Shown piece after piece: positions 52,723 through 61,939 of a stretch of 64,000 bases of DNA. Made by a program: the position numbers and the translations under genes. Each line of letters opens with the position of its first letter. Position 1 is the stretch's first letter. The notes under the pieces are model-generated. The model was not told the origin of the DNA, did not search any database, and saw only the letters and a list, made by a program, of their open reading frames with translations. The DNA comes from an uncultured Pelagibacteraceae bacterium (lineage in GTDB: Bacteria > Pseudomonadota > Alphaproteobacteria > Pelagibacterales > Pelagibacteraceae). The DNA is taken from positions 124,001-188,000 of the forward strand of contig CACHEF010000001.1 in NCBI GenBank assembly GCA_902578775.1. The letters run 5' to 3'.

Positions 52723-54581
52723 TGACAAAGCACAAAACACATTATGAGGAGTGTGATGTATTAGTTGTTGGTGGTGGAATGGCCGGCACAGGAGCAACAT
52801 TTGAGGCCAGACATTGGGGGAGAGATTTAAAGATTGTTTGTGTTGAAAAAGCAAATATTGATCGGAGTGGTGCAGTCGCACAAGGTTTGTACGCAATAAA
52901 TTGTTACATGGGTATGCAGTGGGATGAAAATCAACCTGAGGACCATGTAAGATATGCCAGAAATGATTTAATGGGAATGGTTAGAGAAGATTTAGGTTAT
53001 GACATGGCTCGTCATGTAGACTCAACTGTTCACATGTTTGATGAGTGGGGTCTTCCAATGATGAAAAATGAAAAAACTGGAAGATACTTAAGGGAGGGTA
53101 AATGGCAAATCATGATACATGGTGAAAGCTATAAACCAATTGTTGCTGAGGCAGCAAAAAAATCTGCAGATAAAATTTACAACAGAATAATGATTACTCA
53201 TTTGTTAATGGACGAGGCTAAAGAAAATAGAATTGGTGGTGCAGTTGGTTTTAATATGAGAACAGGTGATTTTCATGTGTTTAGAGCTAAGGCAGTTATA
53301 GTTTCAGCAGGCGGAGCATCACATATTTTTAAACCGAGAGCTGTTGGTGAAGGTATGGGAAGAACTTGGTATGCACCGTGGAGTAATGGATCTGCATATG
53401 CACTACCTATTGCAGCAGGTGCAAAGATGACTCAAATGGAAAATAGAATTGTATTGTGTAGATTTAAAGATGGTTATGGACCTGTTGGAGCATATTTTTT
53501 ACATTTAAAAACATATACACAAAATGCCAATGGCGAAAATTATGAAAAAAAATGGTATGATCAAACAAAAGAATTAGTTGGTGAATATATTGATCATCAT
53601 CCAACTCCTACTTGTTTAAGAAACCACGCATTTATTCAAGAAGTTGCTGCCGGTGGTGGACCGATCCACATGGTTACTAAAGAGGCTTTTCAAGATCCAC
53701 ATTTAGAAACAGTTGGATGGGAAAACTTTTTAGGGATGACAGTTGGACAAGCTGTTGTTTGGGCATCACAAAATATTGATCCAAAGTATACCAATCCTGA
53801 ATTAACAACATCTGAACCTTACGTTATGGGATCACATGCAACATGTTCAGGAGCATGGGTTAGTGGACCTGAAGATTTGTCTCCACCTGAATACTTCTGG
53901 GGTTATAACAGAATGTTAACAATTGATGGACTTTTTGGTGCAGGAGATACAGTGGGTGGCAGTGCGCACAAATTTTCATCAGGTTCTTTTACAGAGGGTA
54001 GATTAGCAGCAAAAGCAGCAGTAAAATATATTGAAGATAAAAAAGCTGAAGGAATTAATGTTACAGATAAACAATGTGATAATTTTAAAAAAGCTGTCTA
54101 CAAGCCTTTAGAAACATATACAGTTGCTCAAAACGAGATAACTGGAGGAACAGTTTCACCAAGTTATATTTCTCCAATACAAGGATTACAAAGACTTCAA
54201 AAAATTATGGATGAGTACGTTGGGGGAATTACTTCGAATTACATGACTAATGGTAATATGCTTAAGAGGGCTCTAGAACTTCTAGAATGGCTACAAGAGG
54301 ATTTAGAAAATGTAGGAGCAGAGGATTATCATCAATTGATGAGAGCCTGGGAATTAAAACACAGAACTTTAACCTCTCAATGTGTAACAGAGCACACATT
54401 ATTTAGAGAAGAAACACGTTGGCCAGGGTATTATTATAGGGGCGATCATATGAAGCTTGATGATGAAAACTGGCATTGCTTAACAGTTTCTAGAAGAGAT
54501 CCTGAAACAGGTAAATTTAGTATGGAAAAAGTTCCTGTTTACCATATTGTAGATGAGAACGAAAAGAAAAAAGCTTCTTAA
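52722..54581 (+). CDS. aprA: Adenylylsulfate reductase, alpha subunit
   Basis: The 619-aa flavoprotein has the FAD motif VLVVGGGMAGTGATFEAR at residues 13-30, the QGLYAINCYMG block and AGDTVGGSAHKFSSGSFTEGR. It interconverts APS and sulfite plus AMP. In an aerobic marine heterotroph without dissimilatory sulfite reductase genes in view, the oxidative direction (sulfite to APS) is likely. The small unknown gene at 54610 follows by 28 bases. Confidence 0.96.
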   Translation: MTKHKTHYEECDVLVVGGGMAGTGATFEARHWGRDLKIVCVEKANIDRSGAVAQGLYAINCYMGMQWDENQPEDHVRYARNDLMGMVREDLGYDMARHVDSTVHMFDEWGLPMMKNEKTGRYLREGKWQIMIHGESYKPIVAEAAKKSADKIYNRIMITHLLMDEAKENRIGGAVGFNMRTGDFHVFRAKAVIVSAGGASHIFKPRAVGEGMGRTWYAPWSNGSAYALPIAAGAKMTQMENRIVLCRFKDGYGPVGAYFLHLKTYTQNANGENYEKKWYDQTKELVGEYIDHHPTPTCLRNHAFIQEVAAGGGPIHMVTKEAFQDPHLETVGWENFLGMTVGQAVVWASQNIDPKYTNPELTTSEPYVMGSHATCSGAWVSGPEDLSPPEYFWGYNRMLTIDGLFGAGDTVGGSAHKFSSGSFTEGRLAAKAAVKYIEDKKAEGINVTDKQCDNFKKAVYKPLETYTVAQNEITGGTVSPSYISPIQGLQRLQKIMDEYVGGITSNYMTNGNMLKRALELLEWLQEDLENVGAEDYHQLMRAWELKHRTLTSQCVTEHTLFREETRWPGYYYRGDHMKLDDENWHCLTVSRRDPETGKFSMEKVPVYHIVDENEKKKAS

Positions 54582-54609
54582 CTCAATCAATTAATAGTAT
54601 TAAATATTT

Positions 54610-54960
54610 ATGGATTTGTTATCTAAATCAGATGAAGAGATTTTTAAAATTGGCAAACCATTTTGGGATAATTTAGTAAAATCTTCAAATCTTAAGGATT
54701 ATGGTGGATTTACAAAAGATTTTTCTACGCAGATGTTATTTGGAGCCAATGAAGTTGAACTTGGTAAACAATGGGCAAACAATAAATTAATTATAAATTT
54801 AAAAGAGACTTATGAACCCTTTGGGACACTTAGAAGAGGAGATTATGTTACTGTTCTAATAAAACAGACTAACAAAGAAATCCCAGGTGAGTTTTTAGGA
54901 AGATTAGTTCTCGGAGTAGAGGATGGTGTAGTTAAAATTTTTGGGGCAACCATCTACTAA
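54610..54960 (+). CDS. Unknown protein following aprA
   Basis: The 116-aa protein has no signal peptide or helices of membrane type. It starts MDLLSKSDEEIFKIGKPFWD, then has a helical segment (KDYGGFTKDF) and a beta-rich end (LRRGDYVTVLIKQTN and GEFLGRLVLGVEDGVVKIFGATIY). It is 28 bases after aprA and before a promoter-like TTGACA, so it is the last gene of the apr unit. A fold of the SnoaL/NTF2 kind is conceivable but not shown. I do not recognise it. Confidence 0.65.
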   Translation: MDLLSKSDEEIFKIGKPFWDNLVKSSNLKDYGGFTKDFSTQMLFGANEVELGKQWANNKLIINLKETYEPFGTLRRGDYVTVLIKQTNKEIPGEFLGRLVLGVEDGVVKIFGATIY

Positions 54961-55006
54961 TTTCTAAAACTAAAATTAATTTTTTTTAAAAATCTTAATT
55001 AAATAA

Positions 55007-55035
55007 TTGACAAATATCTTTCAGCGTTTAATGAT
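55007..55035 (+). promoter_or_regulatory. Promoter-like element after the apr unit
   Basis: TTGACA (55007-55012) is a perfect -35, and AATGAT (55030-55035) lies 17 bases on as a weak -10. Only 6 bases later is the GTG of the 41-aa ORF at 55042, so a transcript from here would be leaderless or nearly so. Confidence 0.4.
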
Positions 55036-55041
55036 TAATTA

Positions 55042-55167
55042 GTGCCAGACATAATTAAAAAATTTCCATCGAAAATAAAACAAAATAAACTAAAATCAGG
55101 AATATTTTTGATATTATTTGCCTACTGGGGAATTGTTATTACAGGAACCCTAATGACTTTTAATTAA
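55042..55167 (+). CDS. Small single-helix membrane protein
   Basis: A 41-aa ORF from a GTG has a basic N-terminus (PDIIKKFPSKIKQNKLKSG) and one hydrophobic helix (IFLILFAYWGIVITGTLMTF). The stop overlaps the stop of the convergent epimerase by 4 bases. It has no ribosome-binding site, but a promoter with a consensus -35 ends 6 bases before the start codon. It resembles small helper peptides of transporters or oxidases, without a match I can name. Confidence 0.42.
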   Translation: MPDIIKKFPSKIKQNKLKSGIFLILFAYWGIVITGTLMTFN

Positions 55168-56219
55168 ATATATTTTTCACTATCGATTAAGTTTTCAATT
55201 ATTTTTTTTGTATTATATTTTTGTTTCCAATTTGGATAATGCTTTTTAAATTTAGATAAATTAGAAATATACCATATATGATCACCAATTCTTGGAATTT
55301 TTAATATATTTCTTTTAATAGAAATATTGGCAATATTTTCAACTAAATCTAAAGCTTCTATAATCGAACAGTTTGAATATCTTCCACCACCCAAATTGTA
55401 AACTTCACCCTTAGTTGGTTTTTTAAAATATTCCCAAAAAGCGTTTACTAAATCAAAACTATGAAGATTATCTCTTACTTGTTTACCTTTATAACCAATT
55501 AAGGAATATTTCTTTTTAGCTAAAGAAATTTTAACGAGATAAGATAAAAACCCATGAAGTTTTGCTCCGTTATGATTTGGACCAGTAAGACATCCACCTC
55601 TAAAACAAACTGTTTTTAGACCAACATTTTTACCATACTCTTGTACAATGAGATCTGCATAAGTTTTTGAAACACCAAAAAAACTATGTGTACAATTATC
55701 GATAGAAAATTTCTCATTAATACCATTGTAGTATTTATTATTTCTCTTTAATTCCCATCGAGTTTTAGTTTCAACAAATTTGAGCCTATTTGGATTGTCA
55801 CCATAAACTTTATTTGTAGACATAAAAATAAATGGTGACTCAGCACAATATTTTTTTGTTAATTCTAATAAATTTAATGTCCCTGTTGCATTTACATTAA
55901 AATCTAAAATTGGAAAATTTTTGCCATAATCGTGCGAAGGTTGGGCAGCACAATGAATTATCAATGATATATTTTTTTTATATTTTTTATAAACTTTTTC
56001 TAATGAATCAAAATTTCTAATATCAAAATTATAATTTTTAAATTTTTTATTATTTTTTAAAAGCTCATTTTTAATTTTAATTGTTGATCCCTCATTTCCA
56101 AAAAAAAATTTTCTTAAGTTATTATCAATGCCAACTACATCAAAACCTTTTTTTGAAAAAAAATTTACTGCTTCAGATCCTACTAAACCACAAGAGCCTG
56201 AAATTAACACTACTGACAT
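55164..56219 (-). CDS. NAD-dependent sugar epimerase (CDP-paratose 2-epimerase-like)
   Basis: The 351-aa extended SDR has GSCGLVGSEAV (8-18), GIDNNLRKFFFGNEGST (31-47) and the later YGKNVGLKTVCFRGGCLTGPNH block. The IDNN-R-FFG-EGST stretch is characteristic of CDP-paratose/tyvelose 2-epimerases. It would make a dideoxy or related nucleotide sugar for surface glycans. The replacement of the usual catalytic YxxxK tyrosine context should be checked (candidate: VSKTYADLIV). Confidence 0.8.
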   Translation of the reverse strand: MSVVLISGSCGLVGSEAVNFFSKKGFDVVGIDNNLRKFFFGNEGSTIKIKNELLKNNKKFKNYNFDIRNFDSLEKVYKKYKKNISLIIHCAAQPSHDYGKNFPILDFNVNATGTLNLLELTKKYCAESPFIFMSTNKVYGDNPNRLKFVETKTRWELKRNNKYYNGINEKFSIDNCTHSFFGVSKTYADLIVQEYGKNVGLKTVCFRGGCLTGPNHNGAKLHGFLSYLVKISLAKKKYSLIGYKGKQVRDNLHSFDLVNAFWEYFKKPTKGEVYNLGGGRYSNCSIIEALDLVENIANISIKRNILKIPRIGDHIWYISNLSKFKKHYPNWKQKYNTKKIIENLIDSEKYI

Positions 56220-56322
56220 AATATTATAATAAAATAATTTATATTCTTATTAATATATAAATAGATACTTATATACCTTTATCAATTTCTTTAATATTTT
56301 ATCAAGAATTTATTTATCTTTA

Positions 56323-56349
56323 TTGACATAGATATATATGAGTAATAAT
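56323..56349 (+). promoter_or_regulatory. Promoter-like element upstream of tauE
   Basis: TTGACA at 56323-56328 is a perfect -35. AATAAT at 56344-56349 matches five of six -10 positions but with a short 15-base spacer. The tauE-like start is 18 bases further on. The divergent epimerase start lies about 100 bases away. Confidence 0.4.
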
Positions 56350-56367
56350 TAAAGATAATTATATATT

Positions 56368-57459
56368 ATGGAAGTATTTCTCCCAATAGCCCAAGTTTTT
56401 GTTAACCCTATTGAAATACTTTTATTAAGTGCAATAGTAGGAGTACTTTCAGGTTTATTTGGAGTCGGAGGTGGATTTTTGATGACGCCTTTTTTAATTT
56501 TTATGGGTATACCACCAGCATATGCAGTTGCAAATGAAGCAAATAATATTTTAGCTACTTCGGTCTCGGGATCTACCACTCATTGGTTAAAAAATACTTT
56601 GGATTACAAAATGGGTTTTATGATTGTAATAGGTGGTTCGATAGGAACCACTTTAGGCATTTATACTTTTACTTATTTTAAAGGTATTGGAAAAATTGAT
56701 ACAGTTATTTCATTAGCTTATATGTATATCTTAGCGATAATAGGCACGTTAATGCTTGTGGAAAGTCTTGGTGAAATAGACAAAGCTAAAAAGAATGTTG
56801 TAGAGAAAAAAAAATTACATGTTCATTATTGGATACATGGACTTCCTTTAAGAATGCGATTTCCTAAATCAAAATTGTATGAAAGTATTTTTACGCCTAT
56901 AATAATTGGTTTAACGGTTGGTTTTATTGCAGCTATAATGGGTATTGGTGGGGCATTCATATTAGTGCCAGCTATGATTTATATTATTAAAATGCCGACA
57001 AGACTAGTTCCTGGAACTTCATTATTTGTTACAATCTTTGTTAGTGTTATAGTTACTTTTTTGCACTCTTTTAATTATGGATCTATCGATTTAATGCTGG
57101 TTGTTATGCTGGTAGTAGGGTCAATAATAGGTGTTCAAGTAGGTCAAAAATTGGGTGAAAGTATTGATAGTTCTGGTTTAAAAGCTTTATTGGCAATTTT
57201 GTTGTTAGTTGTGGGAATTGCAATTGCTTATGACACTTTTTTTGCAGATGAAATACTAAATGGAACCTCAAAAGTAGAAAATACCGATCTGAATATTTTC
57301 TCAAAATTCATCAAAGAGTTTTCTAATGATATGCCATTTTTTTATGGATTGTTTTCAATTATGTTTGCTGTTTTTTTAGGAATAGGTGCAGCTTTTATAA
57401 GAAGGTTTTTATCTAAAATGAGAAAGAACTATCTAAATAAAATTTCAAAAACAAGCTAA
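56368..57459 (+). CDS. TauE/SafE-family sulfite/organosulfonate exporter
   Basis: The 363-aa membrane protein has two homologous halves, each opening with the family's glycine-rich helix (VGVLSGLFGVGGGFLMTPFLI and VGFIAAIMGIGGAFILVPAMI). TauE/SafE carriers export sulfite or sulfoacetate in sulfonate users. It is near suyAB and xsc, which release sulfite. Its stop overlaps the convergent YeiH-type gene by 4 bases. Confidence 0.85.
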   Translation: MEVFLPIAQVFVNPIEILLLSAIVGVLSGLFGVGGGFLMTPFLIFMGIPPAYAVANEANNILATSVSGSTTHWLKNTLDYKMGFMIVIGGSIGTTLGIYTFTYFKGIGKIDTVISLAYMYILAIIGTLMLVESLGEIDKAKKNVVEKKKLHVHYWIHGLPLRMRFPKSKLYESIFTPIIIGLTVGFIAAIMGIGGAFILVPAMIYIIKMPTRLVPGTSLFVTIFVSVIVTFLHSFNYGSIDLMLVVMLVVGSIIGVQVGQKLGESIDSSGLKALLAILLLVVGIAIAYDTFFADEILNGTSKVENTDLNIFSKFIKEFSNDMPFFYGLFSIMFAVFLGIGAAFIRRFLSKMRKNYLNKISKTS

Positions 57460-58538
57460 ATTAAAAATTTCGTAACAGTTTCGATATAAATAAGACTTAT
57501 AAAACCGACTGTAATTGCAGCGATTAAACCTACAACAAAAGGCTTATATCCCATCGACTTTAATTCACTTAAATTTATAGATATTCCTACTGCAGCCATT
57601 GCCATTGTTAAAAAAGCTGTGGCTAAAATTTTTATATATTCAATAAAATTTATCCAATAATTATTATTTTCATTTTCAATAAAAAATTGATCACCGAGAT
57701 TTCTTGTTATGATCATTCCAATAAAACCTAGAACAAAATAAGGAAAAATATTTAAAATTGAGTAAGATTTTTTTTTTAATTCACCACGATTATATAAAAA
57801 AGCAAATAATGGTATCATTATTACAAGAAATGTATTCCGAATTAATTTAGTCACAGTTGCAACATTTAAAGTTTCTGGACTGTTAAATTGTTGATCATAA
57901 ATTAATCCTGCTGCTGCAACCTGAGATGTTTCATGAATTGAAGTTCCTAAAAAAAGACCAGCTTTTAAATTTTCATCGTTGAAATACCATTCAGCAAAAT
58001 TAGGATAAATAAGCATAGCAATAACTCCAAATAAAGTAATATTAGCAATAGCGTAAGCCACTTCTGTTTTTTTTGCGTTAATAACAGGTGCTGTTGCTAC
58101 GATAGCTGTTGCTCCACAAACACTAGTTCCTATTGCTATTAAATATGACATTTTTGAAGATATAGGAACTTTTTTAATTAAGAGTTTGATCAAAATTAGT
58201 ACGCTTATTATACACACAATTATTAATGGTATAGCGATTGAACCAAATTTTATAAATTCTTCAAAACTTAGCCTAATTCCTAAAAAAATAATTCCTAATT
58301 TTAAAATATATTGTTGTGTAAAATCGAGACCAATCATCATACCTGGTCTTGGTGTAAAAGCGTTACCCATTATAATTCCAAGAATAATTGCTATTAGAAC
58401 AGTTGATATTGGACTTTTTTCAGTACCAAATATTTCTATAGCCAAAACATTATTAATTCCATGAGAAAATAAATAAAATATTAAAGCTAAACCTACACCT
58501 GGGAATATTGTCTTAAAATAATTTAATTTATTAAACAC
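57456..58538 (-). CDS. YeiH-family putative sulfate exporter (UPF0324/PSE)
   Basis: The 360-aa protein has about 10 hydrophobic helices and the family blocks GNAFTPRPGMMIGLDFTQQYILKLGIIFLGIRLSF and GTSVCGATAIVATAPVI, HETSQVAAAG. Members are often next to sulfonate genes and are thought to export sulfate. It lies 11 bases downstream of suyB on the same strand. That supports export of the oxidised sulfur product. Confidence 0.85.
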   Translation of the reverse strand: MFNKLNYFKTIFPGVGLALIFYLFSHGINNVLAIEIFGTEKSPISTVLIAIILGIIMGNAFTPRPGMMIGLDFTQQYILKLGIIFLGIRLSFEEFIKFGSIAIPLIIVCIISVLILIKLLIKKVPISSKMSYLIAIGTSVCGATAIVATAPVINAKKTEVAYAIANITLFGVIAMLIYPNFAEWYFNDENLKAGLFLGTSIHETSQVAAAGLIYDQQFNSPETLNVATVTKLIRNTFLVIMIPLFAFLYNRGELKKKSYSILNIFPYFVLGFIGMIITRNLGDQFFIENENNNYWINFIEYIKILATAFLTMAMAAVGISINLSELKSMGYKPFVVGLIAAITVGFISLIYIETVTKFLI

Positions 58539-58549
58539 TAAATAAAAAC

Positions 58550-59716
58550 TTATGCACTTCTGTAAAGTTTAGTCATCACAAACTCTTTGTGACCTAAAGC
58601 CTCTGCACAAGTTAATCTTCCGTTAGCTACCCGCAATGTTGTTTTAATTAGTTCATCTCCCGCTTCAGACAAATTCATTTCTCGTGATAATATTTTTGAA
58701 ACATCACAATCAATATGTTCACCCATACTTTTTACAGTAAGAGGATTTGCAGTAAGTTTGATCACTGGTTCAATTGGATTTCCAACAATATTACCTTGCC
58801 CTGTTGGGAATAGATGAATATTAAACCCTGCAGCTGCCTGTAAGGTTACACATTCTGCAGCTGCAGACGAAGTGTCCATAAAGTATAAACCTTTACCTTT
58901 TTTTGGTTCTTCAGCTGGTTCTAATACATCTATAAATTTACAATTTCCAATTTTTTGAAAATTTCCAAAAGCTTTTTCTTCAATAGTTGTTAAACCACCT
59001 GCAATATTGCCTGCTGTAGGTTGACTTTCAGATAAATCATCTGTTGCTTCTTTTAATATAAAATTATTATAATCGTTCCAGGTTTTCATAAATTTTTCTG
59101 ATGCTTCTTTTGTTGCACCTCTTGATGCACAAACTTTTTCTGCTCCTGTTAATTCTGATGTTTCCCCAAAACATAAATGCACACCCATTGGTTCAAGCTT
59201 ATCCATTAAATTTCCAACAGTTGGGTTTGATGCTAAACCAGATGTAGTGTCTGACTCTCCACATTTCACTGATATCCAAAGATCACTCATTGGACATTCT
59301 TCTCTTTGTTTTTCTGAAGCCCACATAACAAATTCCTGAGCTTTCTTCGAAGCTTTCATTGTAGTGCCGATATCTCCAGTACGCTCAATATGAAAGCCTT
59401 CAACTGGTTTTCCAGTTTTGGCAATGCCATCTACAATTCTTTTTGTCCATTTAGGTTCAATTCCAATCACTATCACAGCAGCAACATTTGGATTACATCC
59501 TGTTCCTATCATAGTTCTAAAATGTAATTCTAAGTCAGCTCCAAATTGTAATCTCCCATATGAATGAGGAAGAGCAATTGTTCCTTTTATATTGTTTGCT
59601 ACAGCTTCAGCACAAGCATTTGAGATATCATCGACTGGTAAAATAATTACATGATTTCTTGTTCCAGCTCTGCCGTTTTCTCTTTTGTAACCTAAAAAAC
59701 TTTTTGGAATTTCCAT
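58550..59716 (-). CDS. suyB: (2R)-sulfolactate sulfo-lyase, large subunit
   Basis: The 388-aa protein is the C-terminal UxaA/GarD-type hydrolase domain ([61 protein letters not shown]). As a separate gene beside a short SAF-domain protein it matches SuyB. With SuyA it splits sulfolactate into pyruvate and sulfite. Altronate/galactarate dehydratase is the alternative, but xsc and sulfite exporters next door favour SuyAB. It starts 3 bases after suyA. Confidence 0.85.
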   Translation of the reverse strand: MEIPKSFLGYKRENGRAGTRNHVIILPVDDISNACAEAVANNIKGTIALPHSYGRLQFGADLELHFRTMIGTGCNPNVAAVIVIGIEPKWTKRIVDGIAKTGKPVEGFHIERTGDIGTTMKASKKAQEFVMWASEKQREECPMSDLWISVKCGESDTTSGLASNPTVGNLMDKLEPMGVHLCFGETSELTGAEKVCASRGATKEASEKFMKTWNDYNNFILKEATDDLSESQPTAGNIAGGLTTIEEKAFGNFQKIGNCKFIDVLEPAEEPKKGKGLYFMDTSSAAAECVTLQAAAGFNIHLFPTGQGNIVGNPIEPVIKLTANPLTVKSMGEHIDCDVSKILSREMNLSEAGDELIKTTLRVANGRLTCAEALGHKEFVMTKLYRSA

Positions 59717-59719
59717 ACT

Positions 59720-60004
59720 TTACCACTTCTTTGTTTTTACATTATGAACGTGAACATGTTCACCTTTTTTAATTGATTTTACTACTTTACCAATATCATG
59801 ACCATATTTAAGGATAGTATCACCCTCCTTGAGGTCTATCATTGCAATTTTATGTCCTAAAGGAATTTCATCCATTGATTGAATGTTTGTAGAACTGTCA
59901 TCTTCCATTATCCAGCAAGCACAGTCTTGTTTAGGAGTAATTTTTTCAATAACTACTACTCCAACATTGTCTTTTTTATCATGAATTATAATGTCTGTAG
60001 CCAT
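59720..60004 (-). CDS. suyA: (2R)-sulfolactate sulfo-lyase, small subunit
   Basis: The 94-aa protein is a SAF domain like the N-terminal part of UxaA, with LGHKIAMIDLKEGDTILKYGHDIG and a C-terminal GEHVHVHNVKTKKW. It forms the two-subunit sulfo-lyase with SuyB. It is divergent from xsc, with 111 bases between the starts, so both sulfonate branches probably share regulation. Confidence 0.86.
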   Translation of the reverse strand: MATDIIIHDKKDNVGVVVIEKITPKQDCACWIMEDDSSTNIQSMDEIPLGHKIAMIDLKEGDTILKYGHDIGKVVKSIKKGEHVHVHNVKTKKW

Positions 60005-60115
60005 ATCGTGTCGAATTGTTTATTTGAATTTTGTGAAATCTTATATATTAATCGCAAAAATTAACAAACGAAATTTATAAAAACCTAAATTAGATTTTAG
60101 AGAGGTTACTAGTTT

Positions 60116-61900
60116 ATGACAAAAATGACAACTGAGGAAGCTTTTGTAAAAGTTTTACAAATGCATGGAATTGAACACGCATTTGGAATTATAGGTTCAG
60201 CGTTTATGCCAATTTCAGATATTTTTCCTGATGCTGGAATTAAATTTTGGGACGTTGCTCACGAGACAAATGGAGGACTAATCGCTGATGGTTATACAAG
60301 ATCTACTGGAAAAATGTCTATGGTCATTGCACAAAATGGACCAGGCATAACTGGATTAGTAACTCCAATCAAAACAGCTTTTTGGAACCATACTCCTTTA
60401 TTATTAGTAACTCCCCAAGCTGCAAACAAAACTATGGGTCAAGGTGGTTTTCAAGAAGTTGAACAAATGAATTTGTTTAAAGATATGGTTTGTTACCAGG
60501 AGGAGGTAAGAGACCCATCAAGAATGGCTGAAGTTTTAAATAGAGTAATAGAAAAAGCAATAAGGGGTTCAGCACCAGCACAAATAAATGTACCAAGAGA
60601 TTATTGGACTCAAGTTATAGATATAGAATTACCACCAATAGTTAGATTAGAAAGACAAGGTGGTGGAGCAGAAGCAATAGTTAAAGCTGCAAAACTTTTA
60701 TCAAATGCAAAATTTCCAGTTATTTTATCTGGAGCAGGAGTTGTTATTGGTGGAGCAATTGAAGAAACCAAAAAACTTGCTGAGAAATTGGATTCACCAG
60801 TTTGTTCTGGTTATCAACACAATGATAGCTTTCCAGGAAGTCATCCGTTGGCTGTTGGTCCATTAGGATACAATGGATCTAAAGCTGCAATGGAACTTAT
60901 TTCAAAAGCAGATGTAGTTTTAGCTTTAGGAACAAGACTAAATCCTTTTTCAACACTTCCAGGGTATGGGATTGATTATTGGCCAAAGAGTGCAAGTATA
61001 ATTCAAGTGGACATTAATCCAGATAGAATTGGTTTAACAAAAAAAGTTACAGTTGGAATTAGTGGTGATGCAAAATTAGTGGCAACGCAGATTTTAGAAA
61101 AACTATCTTCAAATGCTGGTGATACTGATAGACAAAAAAGAAAAGATTTAATTCACCAAACAAAATCTGCTTGGCTACAAAAATTATCAAGTTTAGATCA
61201 TGAAGATGATGATGAGGGAACAGTTTGGAATAAGGAGGCAAGAGAGAGAGATAGAGATAGAATGTCTCCAAGACAAGCATGGCGAGCAATTCAAGCTGGA
61301 ATGCCAGCTGATGTAATTATTTCTAGTGATATAGGAAATAACTGCGCAATAGGAAATGCTTATCCTACTTTTGAAAAACCAAGAAAGTATTTAGCTCCAG
61401 GTTTATTCGGTCCTTGTGGTTATGGTTTTCCATCAATCTTAGGTGCAAAAATTGGATGTCCTGATACGCCAGTAATCGGTTTTGCTGGGGATGGAGCTTT
61501 TGGAATTAGTATGAATGAAATGAGTTCTTGTGCTCGAGAAGAATGGCCAGCGATAACAATGGTCATTTTTAGAAATTATCAGTGGGGAGCAGAAAAAAGA
61601 AATACCACTCTTTGGTTTGATAATAATTTTATTGGAACAGAATTAGACCCAGAACTAAGTTATGCTAAAGTTGCTAATGCCTGTGGTTTAAAAGGCGTTA
61701 CCGTTAAAACAATGGAAGAAACAACAGCAGCGATTAAACAATCTTGTGAAGATCAAAAGAAAGGTATAACAACATTTATTGAAGTAATTCTTAATCAAGA
61801 ACTTGGTGAACCTTTTAGAAGAGACGCAATGAAAAAACCAGTAAGAGTTGCTGGTATTAAAAAAGAGGACATGAAGAAACAACCATCTTTAACCTCTTAA
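60116..61900 (+). CDS. xsc: Sulfoacetaldehyde acetyltransferase
   Basis: The 594-aa ThDP enzyme has the catalytic Glu near HETNGGLIADGY, the FAD/PYR-like middle and the ThDP motif GDGAFGISMNEMSS from residue 458. Full-length agreement with Xsc is clear (QNGPGITGLVTPIKTAFWNHTPLL, GQGGFQEVEQMNLF). It converts sulfoacetaldehyde and phosphate into acetyl phosphate and sulfite, the desulfonation step for taurine and related sulfonates. A GAGAGG site precedes the ATG. Confidence 0.94.
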   Translation: MTKMTTEEAFVKVLQMHGIEHAFGIIGSAFMPISDIFPDAGIKFWDVAHETNGGLIADGYTRSTGKMSMVIAQNGPGITGLVTPIKTAFWNHTPLLLVTPQAANKTMGQGGFQEVEQMNLFKDMVCYQEEVRDPSRMAEVLNRVIEKAIRGSAPAQINVPRDYWTQVIDIELPPIVRLERQGGGAEAIVKAAKLLSNAKFPVILSGAGVVIGGAIEETKKLAEKLDSPVCSGYQHNDSFPGSHPLAVGPLGYNGSKAAMELISKADVVLALGTRLNPFSTLPGYGIDYWPKSASIIQVDINPDRIGLTKKVTVGISGDAKLVATQILEKLSSNAGDTDRQKRKDLIHQTKSAWLQKLSSLDHEDDDEGTVWNKEARERDRDRMSPRQAWRAIQAGMPADVIISSDIGNNCAIGNAYPTFEKPRKYLAPGLFGPCGYGFPSILGAKIGCPDTPVIGFAGDGAFGISMNEMSSCAREEWPAITMVIFRNYQWGAEKRNTTLWFDNNFIGTELDPELSYAKVANACGLKGVTVKTMEETTAAIKQSCEDQKKGITTFIEVILNQELGEPFRRDAMKKPVRVAGIKKEDMKKQPSLTS

Positions 61901-61939
61901 AATCTTTAAAATAGTAATTAATTATCGTAATCTTTTTTA

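Noticed and set aside
58550..60004. Altronate or galactarate dehydratase split into two genes
   Set aside because: The fold is the same, but no hexuronate genes are nearby, while xsc and sulfur exporters flank the pair. SuyAB is preferred.
61059..61289. 76-aa His/Leu-rich minus-strand frame within xsc
   Set aside because: It is antisense to the conserved ThDP enzyme; the His-rich end reflects GATGAT codons read backwards.
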